A stretch of 64,000 bases of DNA from JALORV01 sp963754065. Its GTDB lineage: Bacteria; Pseudomonadota; Gammaproteobacteria; Burkholderiales; Burkholderiaceae_F. The stretch is taken from NCBI GenBank assembly GCA_963754065.1, contig CAVWFH010000008.1:175275-239274 (forward strand), written 5' to 3'. The notes below the pieces were generated by a model. It did no database searches. It was given only the letters and a program-made list of their open reading frames with translations, and had not been told where the DNA came from. Made by a program: the position numbers and the translations under genes. This document shows positions 47,832 to 57,795 of this stretch, piece by piece (position 1 is the stretch's first letter; every line of letters starts with the position of its first letter).

Positions 47832-50800
47832 TTAGGGGTTCTCGCCCTGCGACTGGTAGGCCTTCGCGAGGTAGTCATCGCGCGGCGTGTCCAGCCAGTC
47901 GACCTTCTTCATCTTGCGCACCACGACGAACTCGTCGCGGTTGGTGCCGATGGTCCCGTAGTAGTTGAAGCCGTAGGACAGCTGTGCGTAGCCGCCGATC
48001 ATGTGCGTCGGCTTGGTGACGATGCGCGTGACCGAGTTGTGGATGCCGCCGCGCACACCGGTGATCTCAGAGCCCGGCGTGTTGATGATCTTTTCCTGCG
48101 CGTGATACATCATCGTCATGCCGGGGTTCACGCGCTGGCTGACCACCGCGCGCGCGGCGATCGCGCCGTTGATGTTGAAGATCTCGATCCAGTCGTTGTC
48201 CTCGATACCGGCTTTCTTCGCATCGTCCTCGCTGAGCCACACGACCGGGCCGCCGCGATTCAGCGTCAGCATCATCAGGTTGTCGCTGTAGGTGGAGTGG
48301 ATGCCCCACTTCTGGTGCGGCGTGATGAAGTTGAGCAGGATCTCCGGATTGCCGTTCGGCTTGATGTTGTGGATGCCCGAGGTCGTCTTGAGATCGATCG
48401 GCGGGCGGTAGCTCGAGAAGCCCTCGCCGAAGGCGATCATCCAGGGGTGATCCTGGTAGAACTGCTGCCGGCCGGTGAGCGTGCGCCACGGGATCAGTTC
48501 GTGCACGTTGGTGTAGCCGGCGTTGTACGAAACCTTCTCGCTTTCCAGGCCCGACCACGTCGGTGAACTGATGATCTTGCGCGGCTGCGCCAGCACGTCG
48601 CGATAGCGGATCTTTTCGTCCTCGCGGTGCAATGCGAGGTGCGCATGCTCGCGGCCAGTGACCTTCGACAATGCCTCCCAGGCTTTCACTGCGACGTGAC
48701 CGTTGGTTTCCGGAGCGAGCTGCAGGATCACTTCGCAGGCGTCGACGTCGCTGACGATGCGTGGGCGGCCGTCGGCGTCTACGCCATTGAGTTCACCGAG
48801 CTGCTGGACCTCGGTCTGTGTGTTCCAGCCGATGCCCTTGCCACCATTGCCGACCTTGGCCATCAGAGGGCCGAGTGAGGTGAAGCGCTTGTAGACGTTC
48901 GGGTAATCGCGCTCGACCACCGCGATCTGCGGCGCTGTCTTGCCCGGCACAAGGTCGCACTGGCCTTTTTTCCACTCCTTGACGTCGAACGGCTGCGCGA
49001 GTTCGGCTGGCGTGTCGTGCATCAGCGGCGTCAGCACGATTTCCCTCTCGACGCCAAGATGGCCGACGCAGACTTCGCTGAACGCCTTGGCGAAGCCTTT
49101 GTAGATCTCCCAGTCACTGCGCGATTGCCACACCGGGTCGACCGCGGCGGACAGCGGGTGGATGAACGGGTGCATGTCGCTGGTGTTGAGATCGTTCTTC
49201 TCGTACCAGCTCGCGGTCGGCAGCACGATGTCGCTGTAGAGACATGTGGTGCTCATGCGGAAGTCGAGCGTGACCAGCAGGTCGAGCTTGCCTTCCGGAG
49301 CCTCGGCGTGCCACTTGACCTCGGTCGGCTTGGCTTCGTCCTTGCCGAGGTCCTTGCCCTGCACGCCGTTCTCGGTGCCGAGCAGGTGCTTGCAGAAGTA
49401 CTCGTGCCCCTTGCCGCTCGAGCCGAGCAGGTTGGAGCGCCAGACGAACAGATTGCGCGGCCAGTTCTGCGGCGCATCCGGGTCCTCGCAGCTCATCTGA
49501 AGGCTGCCATCCTTCAACGCGCGCACGACATAGTCCTTCGGGTCGAGCCCCGCGGCGGCGGCGTCCTTCACCACCTTCAACGGATTGGTCTTGAGCTGCG
49601 GCGCGGTGGGCAGCCAGCCCATGCGCTCGGCACGGACGTTGTAGTCGATCAAGCTGCCGCCGAACTTTGACTTGTCGGCCAAGGGCGACAACACCTCCTC
49701 GACACCGAGTTTTTCGTAGCGCCACTGATCGGTGTGCGCATAGAAGAACGAGGTCGAGTTCTGCTGGCGCGGTGGCCGGATCCAGTCGAGCGCAAACGCG
49801 AGTGCCGTCCAGCCGGTCTGCGGGCGCAGCTTCTCCTGGCCGACGTAGTGCGCCCAGCCGCCACCGCTCTGGCCGACGCAGCCGCACAGCATCAGCAGGT
49901 TGATCACGCCGCGGTAGTTCATGTCGGCGTGGTACCAGTGGTTCATCGCCGCGCCGATGATGATCATCGACTTGCCGTGCGTCTTGTCGGCGTTGTCGGC
50001 GAACTGGCGCGCCACCGTGATGACCTGGTCGCGCGGCACGCCGGTGATCTTCTCCTGCCAGGCAGGCGTGTAGGACGCGTTGTCGTCGTAGTCCTTGGCG
50101 CCGCTGCCGAGCCCGCGATCGATGCCGTACTGCGCGACCTGCAGGTCGAATACCGTTGCAACCAGCGCCTCGCTGCCGTCGGCCAGGCGCAGCCGCACTG
50201 CAGGAACCTTGGCGCGGTTCAGTTCACCCTGCTGCGTGTTGTTCGGGAAGTGGGGCGTGTCGGCGCCGGCGAAGTAGGGGAACGCGACCTCGACGACTTC
50301 GTGCGTCTGTCCTTCCTCGAGTGCCGACAGCTTGAGCTTTACGTCGGCATCGTGGTGACCTTCCTTCGACTCCAGGTTCCATTTGCCGGCGTCGGCGCGA
50401 CCCTCCGGGCCCCAGCGGTAGCCGATCGACCCGTTCGGCACGACTGTCTTGCCTGCCGTATCGAAGGCGACCGTCTTCCACTCGGCGTTGTTGTCCTGGC
50501 CCAGCTTGTCGGCGAAGTCGCTGGCGCGTACGTAGCGGTCGGGCGCGACGACCTTGCTCCCGTCGGCGAGCGTCGTTTCCTTTAACAGCAGCAGCAACGG
50601 CAGGTCGGTGTAGCGCCGTGCGTAATCGTCGAAGTACGTGGACCTCTTGCTGAAGTAGAACTCCTTCAGCACCACGTGGCCCATCGCCATCGCGAGCGCC
50701 GCATCGGTGCCCTGCTTGGGGTGCATCCAGAGATCGGCAAGCTTCGCGACCTCGGAGTAGTCGGGCGTGACCGCGACGGTCTTCGCGCCCTTGTAGCGGA

Positions 50801-51624
50801 CCTCGGTGAAGAAGTGTGCGTCCGGCGTGCGGGTCTGCGGGACGTTCGCTGCCCCAGGCGATGATGTACGTCGAGTTGTACCAGTCGGCTGACTCCGGAA
50901 CGTCGGTCTGCTCGCCCCAGATCTGCGGGCTGGCGGGCGGCAGGTCGCAGTACCAGTCGTAGAAGCTCATGCAGACACCGCCGATCAGGCTGAGATAGCG
51001 GCTGCCGGCGGCGTAGCTCACCATGCTCATCGCCGGGATCGGCGAGAAACCGATCACGCGATCCGGACCGTGCGTCTTGACGGTGTAAACGTTGGCAGCG
51101 GCGATCAGCTGGTTGACTTCCTCCCAGCTCGAGCGCACGAAGCCGCCCATGCCGCGCACCTTCTGGTAGTCGCGCCGCGCAGCCGAATCTTCGACGATGC
51201 TGGCCCAGGCGTCGACTGCGCTTCTGCCCGATTCCTTGGCAACTTTCAGTGCGGCGCGCCAGCGTTCCAGTAACCGGCCACGCACCATCGGGTACTTCAG
51301 CCGGTTGGCGCTATAGAGGTACCAGGAATACGAGGCACCGCGAGCGCAGCCGCGCGGCTCGTGGTTCGGCAAGTCAGCTCGCGTGCGCGGATAGTCTGTC
51401 TGCTGCGTTTCCCACGTGACGATGCCGCCCTTGACGTAGATCTTCCACGAGCAGGAGCCCGTGCAGTTCACGCCGTGCGTGCTGCGCACGATCTTGTCGT
51501 GCGACCAACGGTTGCGGTAGGCGTCTTCCCAGGTGCGGTCTTCGCCGGTCGTCACGCCATGGCCGTTGGCAAAGCTTTCCTTCGGAATCGTGAAGTGGGT
51601 CAGGCGGTCGAGAAAGTGACTCAT
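47832..51624 (-). CDS. narG: Respiratory nitrate reductase alpha subunit, +1 frameshift
   Basis: The molybdenum bis-MGD catalytic subunit has 1263 residues after repair. It begins MSHFLDRLTHFTIPKESFANGHG, here shortened to MSHFLDRLTHF, and shows the FS0 cluster region (HGVNCTGSCSWKIYVKGG) and the Mo ligand region around YNSTYIIAWGS. At 50847 one extra base turns GSNVPQTRTPDAHFF into an out-of-frame run; removing it restores the protein to its end (3793 bases = 1264 codons + 1). A second in-frame start far downstream (50726) would lack the cofactor-binding N-terminus. narK lies upstream, the narH mini-ORF downstream. Confidence 0.95.
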
Positions 51625-51721
51625 TCTTTTGTTCCTTTCAGGTCTTCATGCCCGCCGGTTTGCAGGCCGGCGGCCCTCGATCAGGCAGCGAGGCGTGCGC
51701 AGGCACGCCTCGTCGTCCGGA

Positions 51722-53370
51722 TCAGGGGTTCTTCACGTAGGCGTTGCGACGCAGGTAGAACCACCAGTTCAGGATCAGGCACAGGGCATAAAAGATGGCG
51801 AAGCCGTACATCGCGTACTGCGGCGTGCCGGCCTTGATCTGGTCGCCGATGACGATCGGTGCGACGAAGGCACCATAGGCCGCAATCGCCGAGGTCCAGC
51901 CGAGCACCGGGCCGGCCTGCTGGCGGTCGAAGATCACGCCGATCGTGCGGAAGGTCGAACCGTTGCCGATGCCGCTTGCAAAGAACAGCACCATGAACAG
52001 CCCCAGGAAGGCCGGGAAGTACTGCTCGGGCGTCGGCGACGCGTACGCCTGCATCATCACGTAGCCCACTGCCACCGAGGCGGCCACCATCACTACCGAG
52101 ATGATCTGGGTGACGATCGAGCCGCCCACCTTGTCCGAGATCCAGCCGCCGATCGGCCGTACCGCAGCGCCGACGAAAGGGCCGATCCACGCGTACGCGA
52201 GCACCGCCGGCGCGTTCGGGTTGGCGAGCGTGTGCTGCATCACGCCGTTGGCGTCGGGCTGGTGGCTGACGCCGAAAATGACTTTCATCGACAGCGGCAG
52301 CGCCATCGAGAAACCGATGAACGAGCCGAAGGTGACGATGTAGAGCATCGTCATCGACCAGGTGTGCTTGTCCTTGAAGATCGCGAACTGCTTGGCGATG
52401 CCTTCCTTCATCGGCCCGATGGCCGCCAACCGCATGATCAGCAGCGCGGCGATCACGTCCAGCGGGATCGCGACCCACATGCTGATCAGCGCCAAGGCCG
52501 GTCGGCTTGGGCAGGTACAGGTACAGCCCCAGGATCGACGGGATGAAAGCGAGCGTGTAAAGGTAGGTGATCTTCGCGAAGGACGGAATCACCTTCGTCT
52601 CGGGCGAGACTGTCTTCAGGTTGTTCATGCCGAACCAGCACAGGATCGACAGCGGAACCAGCGACAACACCCAGGCGAAGCCTGCGTTCTGTATCCATGT
52701 AGGCGTGCCCGCAGCGATCTTCCCGAAGATCCAGCCGCTGTCCTTTGCCAGCGTCATTGGTTCACCGCCGAGGGCGCCGAAGATGCCCATCGTCATCACC
52801 AGCGGAATGACGATCTGCATCGTGGTCACGCCGAAGTTGCCGACGCCGGCGTTGATGCCGAGCGCCGTGCCCTGCAGCCGCTTCGGGAAAAAGGTGCTGA
52901 TGTTCGACATCGAGCTGGCGAAGTTGCCGCCACCCACGCCCGACCACAGCGCCATCAGCTGGAATGCCCAGAGCGGCCAGTCCTTGTGCTGCAAGACGAT
53001 GCCGGTGCCGATGGCAGGTGCCAGCAGCATGGCCGTGGTGAGGAAGATCGTGTTGCGACCGCCGGCCAGGCGGATCAGGAACGATGCGGGGATGCGCATC
53101 GTCGCGCCCGCGATGCCTGCAATCGCCGTCAACGTGAAGAGTTCGGCCTGGGTGAACGGAAAGCCCAGGTTGAGCATCTGCACCGTGATGATTCCCCACA
53201 TGCCCCAGACTGCGAATCCGCATAGCAGCGCGGGCACGGAGAGCAGCAGGTTGCGGTAGGCGATCTTCTTGCCGGTGGACTCCCAGAACTCGTTGTCTTC
53301 AGGGCGCCAGTCGGCGATGTCGGCCGAACGGTGTTCCTTCCGGCGCGGAGATGGGTTTGACGGCGGACAT
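51722..53370 (-). CDS. narK: Nitrate/nitrite transporter NarK (type II), two +1 frameshifts
   Basis: About 548 residues after repair, a 12-helix major facilitator protein that exchanges nitrate for nitrite or imports nitrate. ATG 53370 has GGGAG 6 bases upstream. The N-terminal frame must shift near 53342 to reach HRSADIADWRPEDNEFWEST, the typical NarK leader, and again at about 52497 to join LYLYLPKPTGL with ALISMWVAIPLDV. Signature stretches include GGGNFASSMSNISTFFPKR and SGIGNGSTFRTIGVIF. The region between helices 6 and 7 is longer than in E. coli NarK. 1649 bases = 549 codons + 2, as two insertions predict. Confidence 0.9.
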
Positions 53371-53405
53371 GGTGAACTCCCTTGCTCTGTCTTCGTGTAT
53401 GCGGG

Positions 53406-54689
53406 TCAGGTGGCGGGCTTCGGCGCGCTGTGCACGACGTCGCGCGTGCTCACCTCGGTGCGGTACATCCAGATCAGCGAGACCCAGACCACGCCGTACA
53501 TCAGCATGAAGGCGCTCGAGCGCACGCCGGTCAGGTCGAGCAGTGCGCCGAACATGATCGGGAGCACGAAGCCGCCCAGGCCGCCGGCCAGCCCGACGAT
53601 TCCGGAGATCGTTCCGATGTTGGTCGGGTAGTCATCGGCGATGTACTTGAAGACACTTGCCTTGCCGAACGCCCACGCCACGCCGAGCACGGCCATCAGG
53701 GTTGTGAAGGTCCAGACGTTGTGCGCGAGCGTGAACGTGTACGGGCCGTTGACCGTCGTGATCGTGTAGGTCGTGGCGGGGTAAGACAGCAGGAAAAGGC
53801 AGATCCAGCTGACCCACATCACCCACCAGGTCACCTTGTGCGCGCCCCACTTGTCGCTCATCCAGCCGCCGATGGCACGCAGCACGCCACCGGGCAGGGA
53901 GAAGCACGCCGCCAGCAGCGCGGCGATGCGGATGTCGAGCCCGAACTCGCCGACGTAGTACATGACCATCCACAGCGACAGCGCGACATAGCCGCCGAAC
54001 ACGATCGAGTAGTACTGGCAGTACTTCCACACCGCCGGGTCGCGCAGCACTTCGAGCTGGCGGCGGTAGGTGATGTGCCCCGGGATCAGGTGCTTCGGAT
54101 CGCTGTAGGTGAAGAACCAGAACGCGATCGCAGTGACCAGCATCGCGACGGCATAGACCTGCGGCACCATGGTCCAGCCGAAGGCGACAACCAGCGCCGG
54201 AGCCACGAACTTCGTCACGGCGGCACCGGAATTGCCCGCGCCGAACACCCCCATCGCAAAGCCCTGATGCTTCTTGTCGAACCAGCGGGCGACATACGGC
54301 GTGCCGACGGAAAACGAGCCTCCGGCCAGCCCGACGAACAGACCCAGCACCAGGAAGTGCCAGTACGCCGTCGCGTAACTGATCAGCCAGATGGGAATGA
54401 CGGTGCTGATCATCAGCAGGAAGAAGACGATCCGGCCGCCGTACTTGTCGGTCCACATGCCGAGCGGCACGCGGATCAGTGAGCCGGTGAGCACCGGTGT
54501 TGCAGTCAGCAGGCCGAACTGCGTGGCGTTCAGGTCGAGCGTCTTCCTGATCGGGATGCCGATCACCGCGAACATCATCCAGATCGCGAAGCAGACGGTG
54601 AACGCGATCGTGCTCATGATCGCGACCGACCACTGCTGGGTCTTCAGGCTCGCCGTGCTCGCTACCGCACCCTGCGTTGCCGCTGCCAT
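53406..54689 (-). CDS. narK: Nitrate transporter NarK/NasA-type (type I)
   Basis: 427 residues, twelve transmembrane helices, intact frame. RVPLGMWTDKYGGRIVF, GLAGGSFSVGTPYVARWF and GNSGAAVTKFVAPAL are NarK/NasA nitrate signatures; type I members act as nitrate/proton symporters. ATG 54689 has GGAGG 8 bases upstream. It is the first gene of the nar operon, facing narX across a 234-base regulatory region, and is followed by the second NarK after 35 bases. The pair of transporters is a common arrangement in betaproteobacterial nar operons. Confidence 0.95.
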   Translation of the reverse strand: MAAATQGAVASTASLKTQQWSVAIMSTIAFTVCFAIWMMFAVIGIPIRKTLDLNATQFGLLTATPVLTGSLIRVPLGMWTDKYGGRIVFFLLMISTVIPIWLISYATAYWHFLVLGLFVGLAGGSFSVGTPYVARWFDKKHQGFAMGVFGAGNSGAAVTKFVAPALVVAFGWTMVPQVYAVAMLVTAIAFWFFTYSDPKHLIPGHITYRRQLEVLRDPAVWKYCQYYSIVFGGYVALSLWMVMYYVGEFGLDIRIAALLAACFSLPGGVLRAIGGWMSDKWGAHKVTWWVMWVSWICLFLLSYPATTYTITTVNGPYTFTLAHNVWTFTTLMAVLGVAWAFGKASVFKYIADDYPTNIGTISGIVGLAGGLGGFVLPIMFGALLDLTGVRSSAFMLMYGVVWVSLIWMYRTEVSTRDVVHSAPKPAT

Positions 54690-54743
54690 CAGTGCCTCCT
54701 GAATGAATTGGGCGCGACGCTAGGCTTCCAACCCTGCTATTTC

Positions 54744-54757
54744 GTGATGCACATCAA
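54744..54757. promoter_or_regulatory. FNR/ANR-like box in the narK-narX intergenic region
   Basis: GTGAT-GCAC-ATCAA differs at one position from the FNR consensus TTGAT-N4-ATCAA. It lies 55 bases before the narK start and 167 before narX, a suitable place for oxygen-responsive activation of nar transcription. Confidence 0.72.
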
Positions 54758-54795
54758 GTCGCTCCCGAGGTCTCGACCTCAGAGGAAACAACCCG

Positions 54796-54825
54796 TACCT
54801 CGACCGGGGTAATCCCCGTACCTCA
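54796..54825. promoter_or_regulatory. NarL-like heptamers (7-2-7 arrangement) upstream of narX/narK
   Basis: TACCTCG-AC-CGGGGTA (54796-54811) fits the NarL 7-2-7 pattern TACYYMT-N2-AKRRGTA with one mismatch per half. A further TACCTCA heptamer lies at 54819-54825, and CCCGTACCTC occurs twice. This suggests NarL binds between the divergent units, including its own operon. Confidence 0.5.
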
Positions 54826-54923
54826 TTCCGCGCGACAATTCAGTCGCAGGAGGCAGGGTCACGGTTGACGCCGGTCAGGCGTCGGACGCGGACCGCCGCT
54901 ACTGTTCGTCGCGGGAGTGATGC

Positions 54924-56831
54924 ATGACGGGCGTTTCGTGGTTCCGCCGACTTTGGTCCGGCTCGACGCTGGTGCGCGTCGGAGTCGTGCTGTCGATCGT
55001 CGCGATGCTGGCGTTGTCGGTGATCGTTGCGGCGACGATCTTTGCCGAGCAGTCGACCGGCAAGGCCAGCGCCATCAACATTGCCGGCTCGCTGCGGATG
55101 CAGTCGTACGCGCTGTCGACGCGGGTGGCGGATATTCGGGGGAGCGCCTCGGACCGGCACAAGGCGGCCGAGGCGGCCATCGTCGAGTTCGAGCGGCGCC
55201 TGAAGAGTCCGGCATTGATGACCGGCATTCCGGACAACGGCGCCAACCCGGTCCACCGCATCTACTCAGGCATCGTCCATGACTGGGAGTCGCGCATCAA
55301 GCCGCTGGCGCGCAGGGCGGTCGAGGACGAGGCCGAGCGCGCCGATTTCCTGACGGAAGTGCCGACCTTCGTCGCCAAGGTCGACATCCTCGTGCGGCAG
55401 ATCGAGACCGATCTCGAGGGACGCATTCAGTTGCTTCGGATGGTCCTTGGCATCGGATTCTTCGTGATGATGATGCTGGTGGTAGCGGCGTTGTTCCTGC
55501 TGAACGTCGAGGTCTTCCAGCCGATCGCGCGCCTGGGCGAGGCGGCCAAGCGGGTACGCACCGGAGACTTTACGGTGCGTGCCGGCAGCACGGGTCCGGA
55601 CGAGATCGGCCAGCTTGGCCAGGCCTTCAACTTCATGGTCGACGATCTCGCGCGACTGTATGGCTCGCTCGAAAAGCAGGTGACGGAGAAAACACGCGAT
55701 CTCGAGCGCCGTAACGAGTCACTCGCTCTGCTGTACGAGACCACGCGGATGCTGGCCGAGAAACCGCTGGACTCCGCTTCGCTTGCGGACGTGCTGGCAA
55801 TGATCCGCAAGGCCCTCGGCGTTGAAAGCGGAGTCATCTGCTCGATCCATGCAGGCGCGGCGCGTGGCATGCCGCTTGCCCGCGACGAAGTCGTGGTGAA
55901 GGCCTGCATGGAGCGTGACTGCCACCTATGCGCGGGCGACGGAGGGGTCACCTGGCGGACGGAACCGGGCGAGTCCGGCGATCGTCGTGTGATCGGGATA
56001 CCGCTGGTCGACGGTGGCGTCCGCTATGGCGTGATGCCACTGGTGTTGCCGCCGAACCGGGGCCTGGAGGTGTGGCAGATGGAGTTGGCCGAGACGATGG
56101 GGCGCCATGTCGGTGCAGCACTTGCCTCGGCGGAACGTCGCGAGGAGCACCGGCGGCTCGGCGTGCTTGAAGAGCGCGCCGCGATCGCCCGCGAACTGCA
56201 CGACTCGCTGGCGCAGTCGCTTTCGTACAGCAAGATACAGATCGCGCGCCTGTCCGCCACGCTCGAGCGGGACGGCAGCAGCGCCCAGTCGGCAGTCGTA
56301 CTGGCCGAACTGCGCGAGGGCATTGCGACCGCTTACCGCGAGCTGCGCGAGCTGCTCACGACGTTCCGGCTGGGACTCGGCGAAGAGGGCATGGCCGGGA
56401 CGCTGCGTGACACGGTGGCCGAGTTCGAGCGCCGTTCCGGAGTTCGGGTCGAACTCGAGAATGACCTGATGACGGTTGAGCTGTCGGCGAACGAGCAGGT
56501 CCATGTGCTGCAGGTGGTCCGCGAGGCCCTGACCAACATCGAACATCACGCGCACGCGCGCCGCGCCTGGGTAGCGCTGCGACGCGACGCCGACAATGCC
56601 GTCGAGGTCTCGGTCGAGGACGACGGCATCGGCATTGGCCAGGGGCGCGCGCCGCACGGTCACTTCGGGCTGGCGATCATGCGTGATCGCGCGACGTCCG
56701 TCGGCGGCGACATCACGATTGAGGCCCGTGCTCCGCGCGGAACGCGGGTGCGCCTGCGCTTCCGGCCACAGACGGCATTCGCCCGCAGCGGTGTCGCGGC
56801 GAATGCTTCCCGCGAGGGAGCCGCGGCATGA
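54924..56831 (+). CDS. narX: Nitrate/nitrite sensor histidine kinase NarX
   Basis: 635 residues. An N-terminal transmembrane helix is followed by a periplasmic PilJ-type sensor with the P-box (INIAGSLRMQSYAL), a second helix at about 172-195, a HAMP linker, a GAF-like region with a cysteine pair (CMERDCHLC), and a HisKA_3 domain with the phosphoacceptor His426 (ARELHDSLAQSLS) and an ATPase domain (VEDDGIGIG). It senses nitrate/nitrite and phosphorylates NarL. ATG 54924 follows GGGAG. The stop overlaps narL (ATGA). Confidence 0.93.
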   Translation: MTGVSWFRRLWSGSTLVRVGVVLSIVAMLALSVIVAATIFAEQSTGKASAINIAGSLRMQSYALSTRVADIRGSASDRHKAAEAAIVEFERRLKSPALMTGIPDNGANPVHRIYSGIVHDWESRIKPLARRAVEDEAERADFLTEVPTFVAKVDILVRQIETDLEGRIQLLRMVLGIGFFVMMMLVVAALFLLNVEVFQPIARLGEAAKRVRTGDFTVRAGSTGPDEIGQLGQAFNFMVDDLARLYGSLEKQVTEKTRDLERRNESLALLYETTRMLAEKPLDSASLADVLAMIRKALGVESGVICSIHAGAARGMPLARDEVVVKACMERDCHLCAGDGGVTWRTEPGESGDRRVIGIPLVDGGVRYGVMPLVLPPNRGLEVWQMELAETMGRHVGAALASAERREEHRRLGVLEERAAIARELHDSLAQSLSYSKIQIARLSATLERDGSSAQSAVVLAELREGIATAYRELRELLTTFRLGLGEEGMAGTLRDTVAEFERRSGVRVELENDLMTVELSANEQVHVLQVVREALTNIEHHAHARRAWVALRRDADNAVEVSVEDDGIGIGQGRAPHGHFGLAIMRDRATSVGGDITIEARAPRGTRVRLRFRPQTAFARSGVAANASREGAAA

Positions 56832-57487
56832 ATGAAAACCGGTACACGATCCTCGTGGTCGACGATCATCCGCTGTTTCGCAAGGGGGTGATCCAGCTGC
56901 TCGCGCTCGAGCCGAAGTTCGAAGTTGTCGGCGAGGCCGGGGACTTCGCCTCGGCCGTGCGACTGGCGAAGGAAAAGGAGCCGGACCTCACGCTGCTCGA
57001 CCTTAATCTGAAGGGCAGTGGCGGACTCGAGATCCTGGCCGCGTTGAAGGAGGAAGACCCGTCGCAACGGGTCGTGATGCTGACGGTGTCGGACGCGCCG
57101 GAAGACCTGATGGCGGCGATCCGCGCTGGCGCGGACGGATATCTGCTGAAGGACACCGAGCCCGAGGAACTGCTGGAGCGCGTGCGCGGTGCACTGGAAG
57201 GGCGCACGGTGATCAGCGATGCCTTGACGGCCGCGTTGGCCGGCGCTCTGCGCGACGAGGCCCGCGGTGTGCGGCGCGACGTGCGAGATCTGACTGACCG
57301 CGAACTGGCGGTACTGCGCTGTGTCGCCGGCGGGCAAAGCAACAAGGTGATCGCGCGCAACCTGTCGATCACTGAAGGCACCGTGAAGGTGCACGTCAAG
57401 CACCTGCTGAAGAAACTCGGGTTCCGATCCCGGGTCGAAGCCGCAGTGTGGGCCTCCGAACAGGGCCTGCGCTCGGCCGTTGCATAG
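56828..57487 (+). CDS. narL: Nitrate/nitrite response regulator NarL
   Basis: 219 residues. A receiver domain (VVDDHPLFRKG, phosphoacceptor Asp58 in LLDLNLKG, lysine in DGYLLKDTEPEELL) is linked to a LuxR/NarL helix-turn-helix (LTDRELAVLRCVAGGQSNKV, TVKVHVKHLLKKLG). It binds TACYYMT-type sites when phosphorylated by NarX. The ATGA overlap with narX indicates coupled expression. Confidence 0.95.
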   Translation: MNENRYTILVVDDHPLFRKGVIQLLALEPKFEVVGEAGDFASAVRLAKEKEPDLTLLDLNLKGSGGLEILAALKEEDPSQRVVMLTVSDAPEDLMAAIRAGADGYLLKDTEPEELLERVRGALEGRTVISDALTAALAGALRDEARGVRRDVRDLTDRELAVLRCVAGGQSNKVIARNLSITEGTVKVHVKHLLKKLGFRSRVEAAVWASEQGLRSAVA

Positions 57488-57717
57488 CAGCCTCCGAACC
57501 GCGCGTCGTCGCGTCTCTCCTCTCTGGGTTCTCGTATCTGATGTCGATTGGTCTCGGCTGAGCGCCGGAATTGGCACTCGCCGGTGCCGAGTGCTTTGCC
57601 TTTTTCCGTCCGATTTGCAACATTTCTGGCAAGGGACTTGCTTATTGAATGATCAGACATCCGTCCAGTAGCGTTACAACGTCAAGGAGCACTTGTGACT
57701 GATGACCGGAGGGTTAC

Positions 57718-57795
57718 ATGAGCACGCCGCACGGCCGCCCGAAGGCGGGCGAAGTTCCTCCCGGAGGAGCGCGCAGCGCGAGGGAGTCGACATGA
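57718..57795 (+). CDS. 25-residue mini-ORF coupled to the AAA ATPase gene
   Basis: ATG 57718 has GGAGG 5 bases upstream, a strong ribosome-binding site, and the frame ends in a TGA overlapping the ATPase ATG (ATGA at 57792-57795). The peptide begins MSTPHGRPKAG, contains VPPGGARS and ends REST. Codons 4-24 lie in a GC-rich repeat (57728-57785). The layout equals that of the mini-ORF before narH. It may be a leader for reinitiation or an incidental effect of the repeat. Confidence 0.5.
   Translation: MSTPHGRPKAGEVPPGGARSAREST
57728..57785. repeat. GC-rich hairpin repeat before the AAA ATPase
   Basis: Contains CCGCCCGAAGGCGGGC and CCTCCCGGAGGAG palindromes and GCGCGCAGCGCG. It provides the GGGAG used as ribosome-binding site of the ATPase gene. 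It resembles the blocks at 43650-43733 and 47731-47790. The remaining 57488-57717 interval after narL shows no gene. Confidence 0.5.

Noticed and set aside
50726..51624. narG read as two separate genes or as a programmed frameshift
   Set aside because: The junction at 50847 has no slippery heptamer or stimulatory hairpin, NarG is not known to use frameshifting, and removing one base restores the known sequence exactly.
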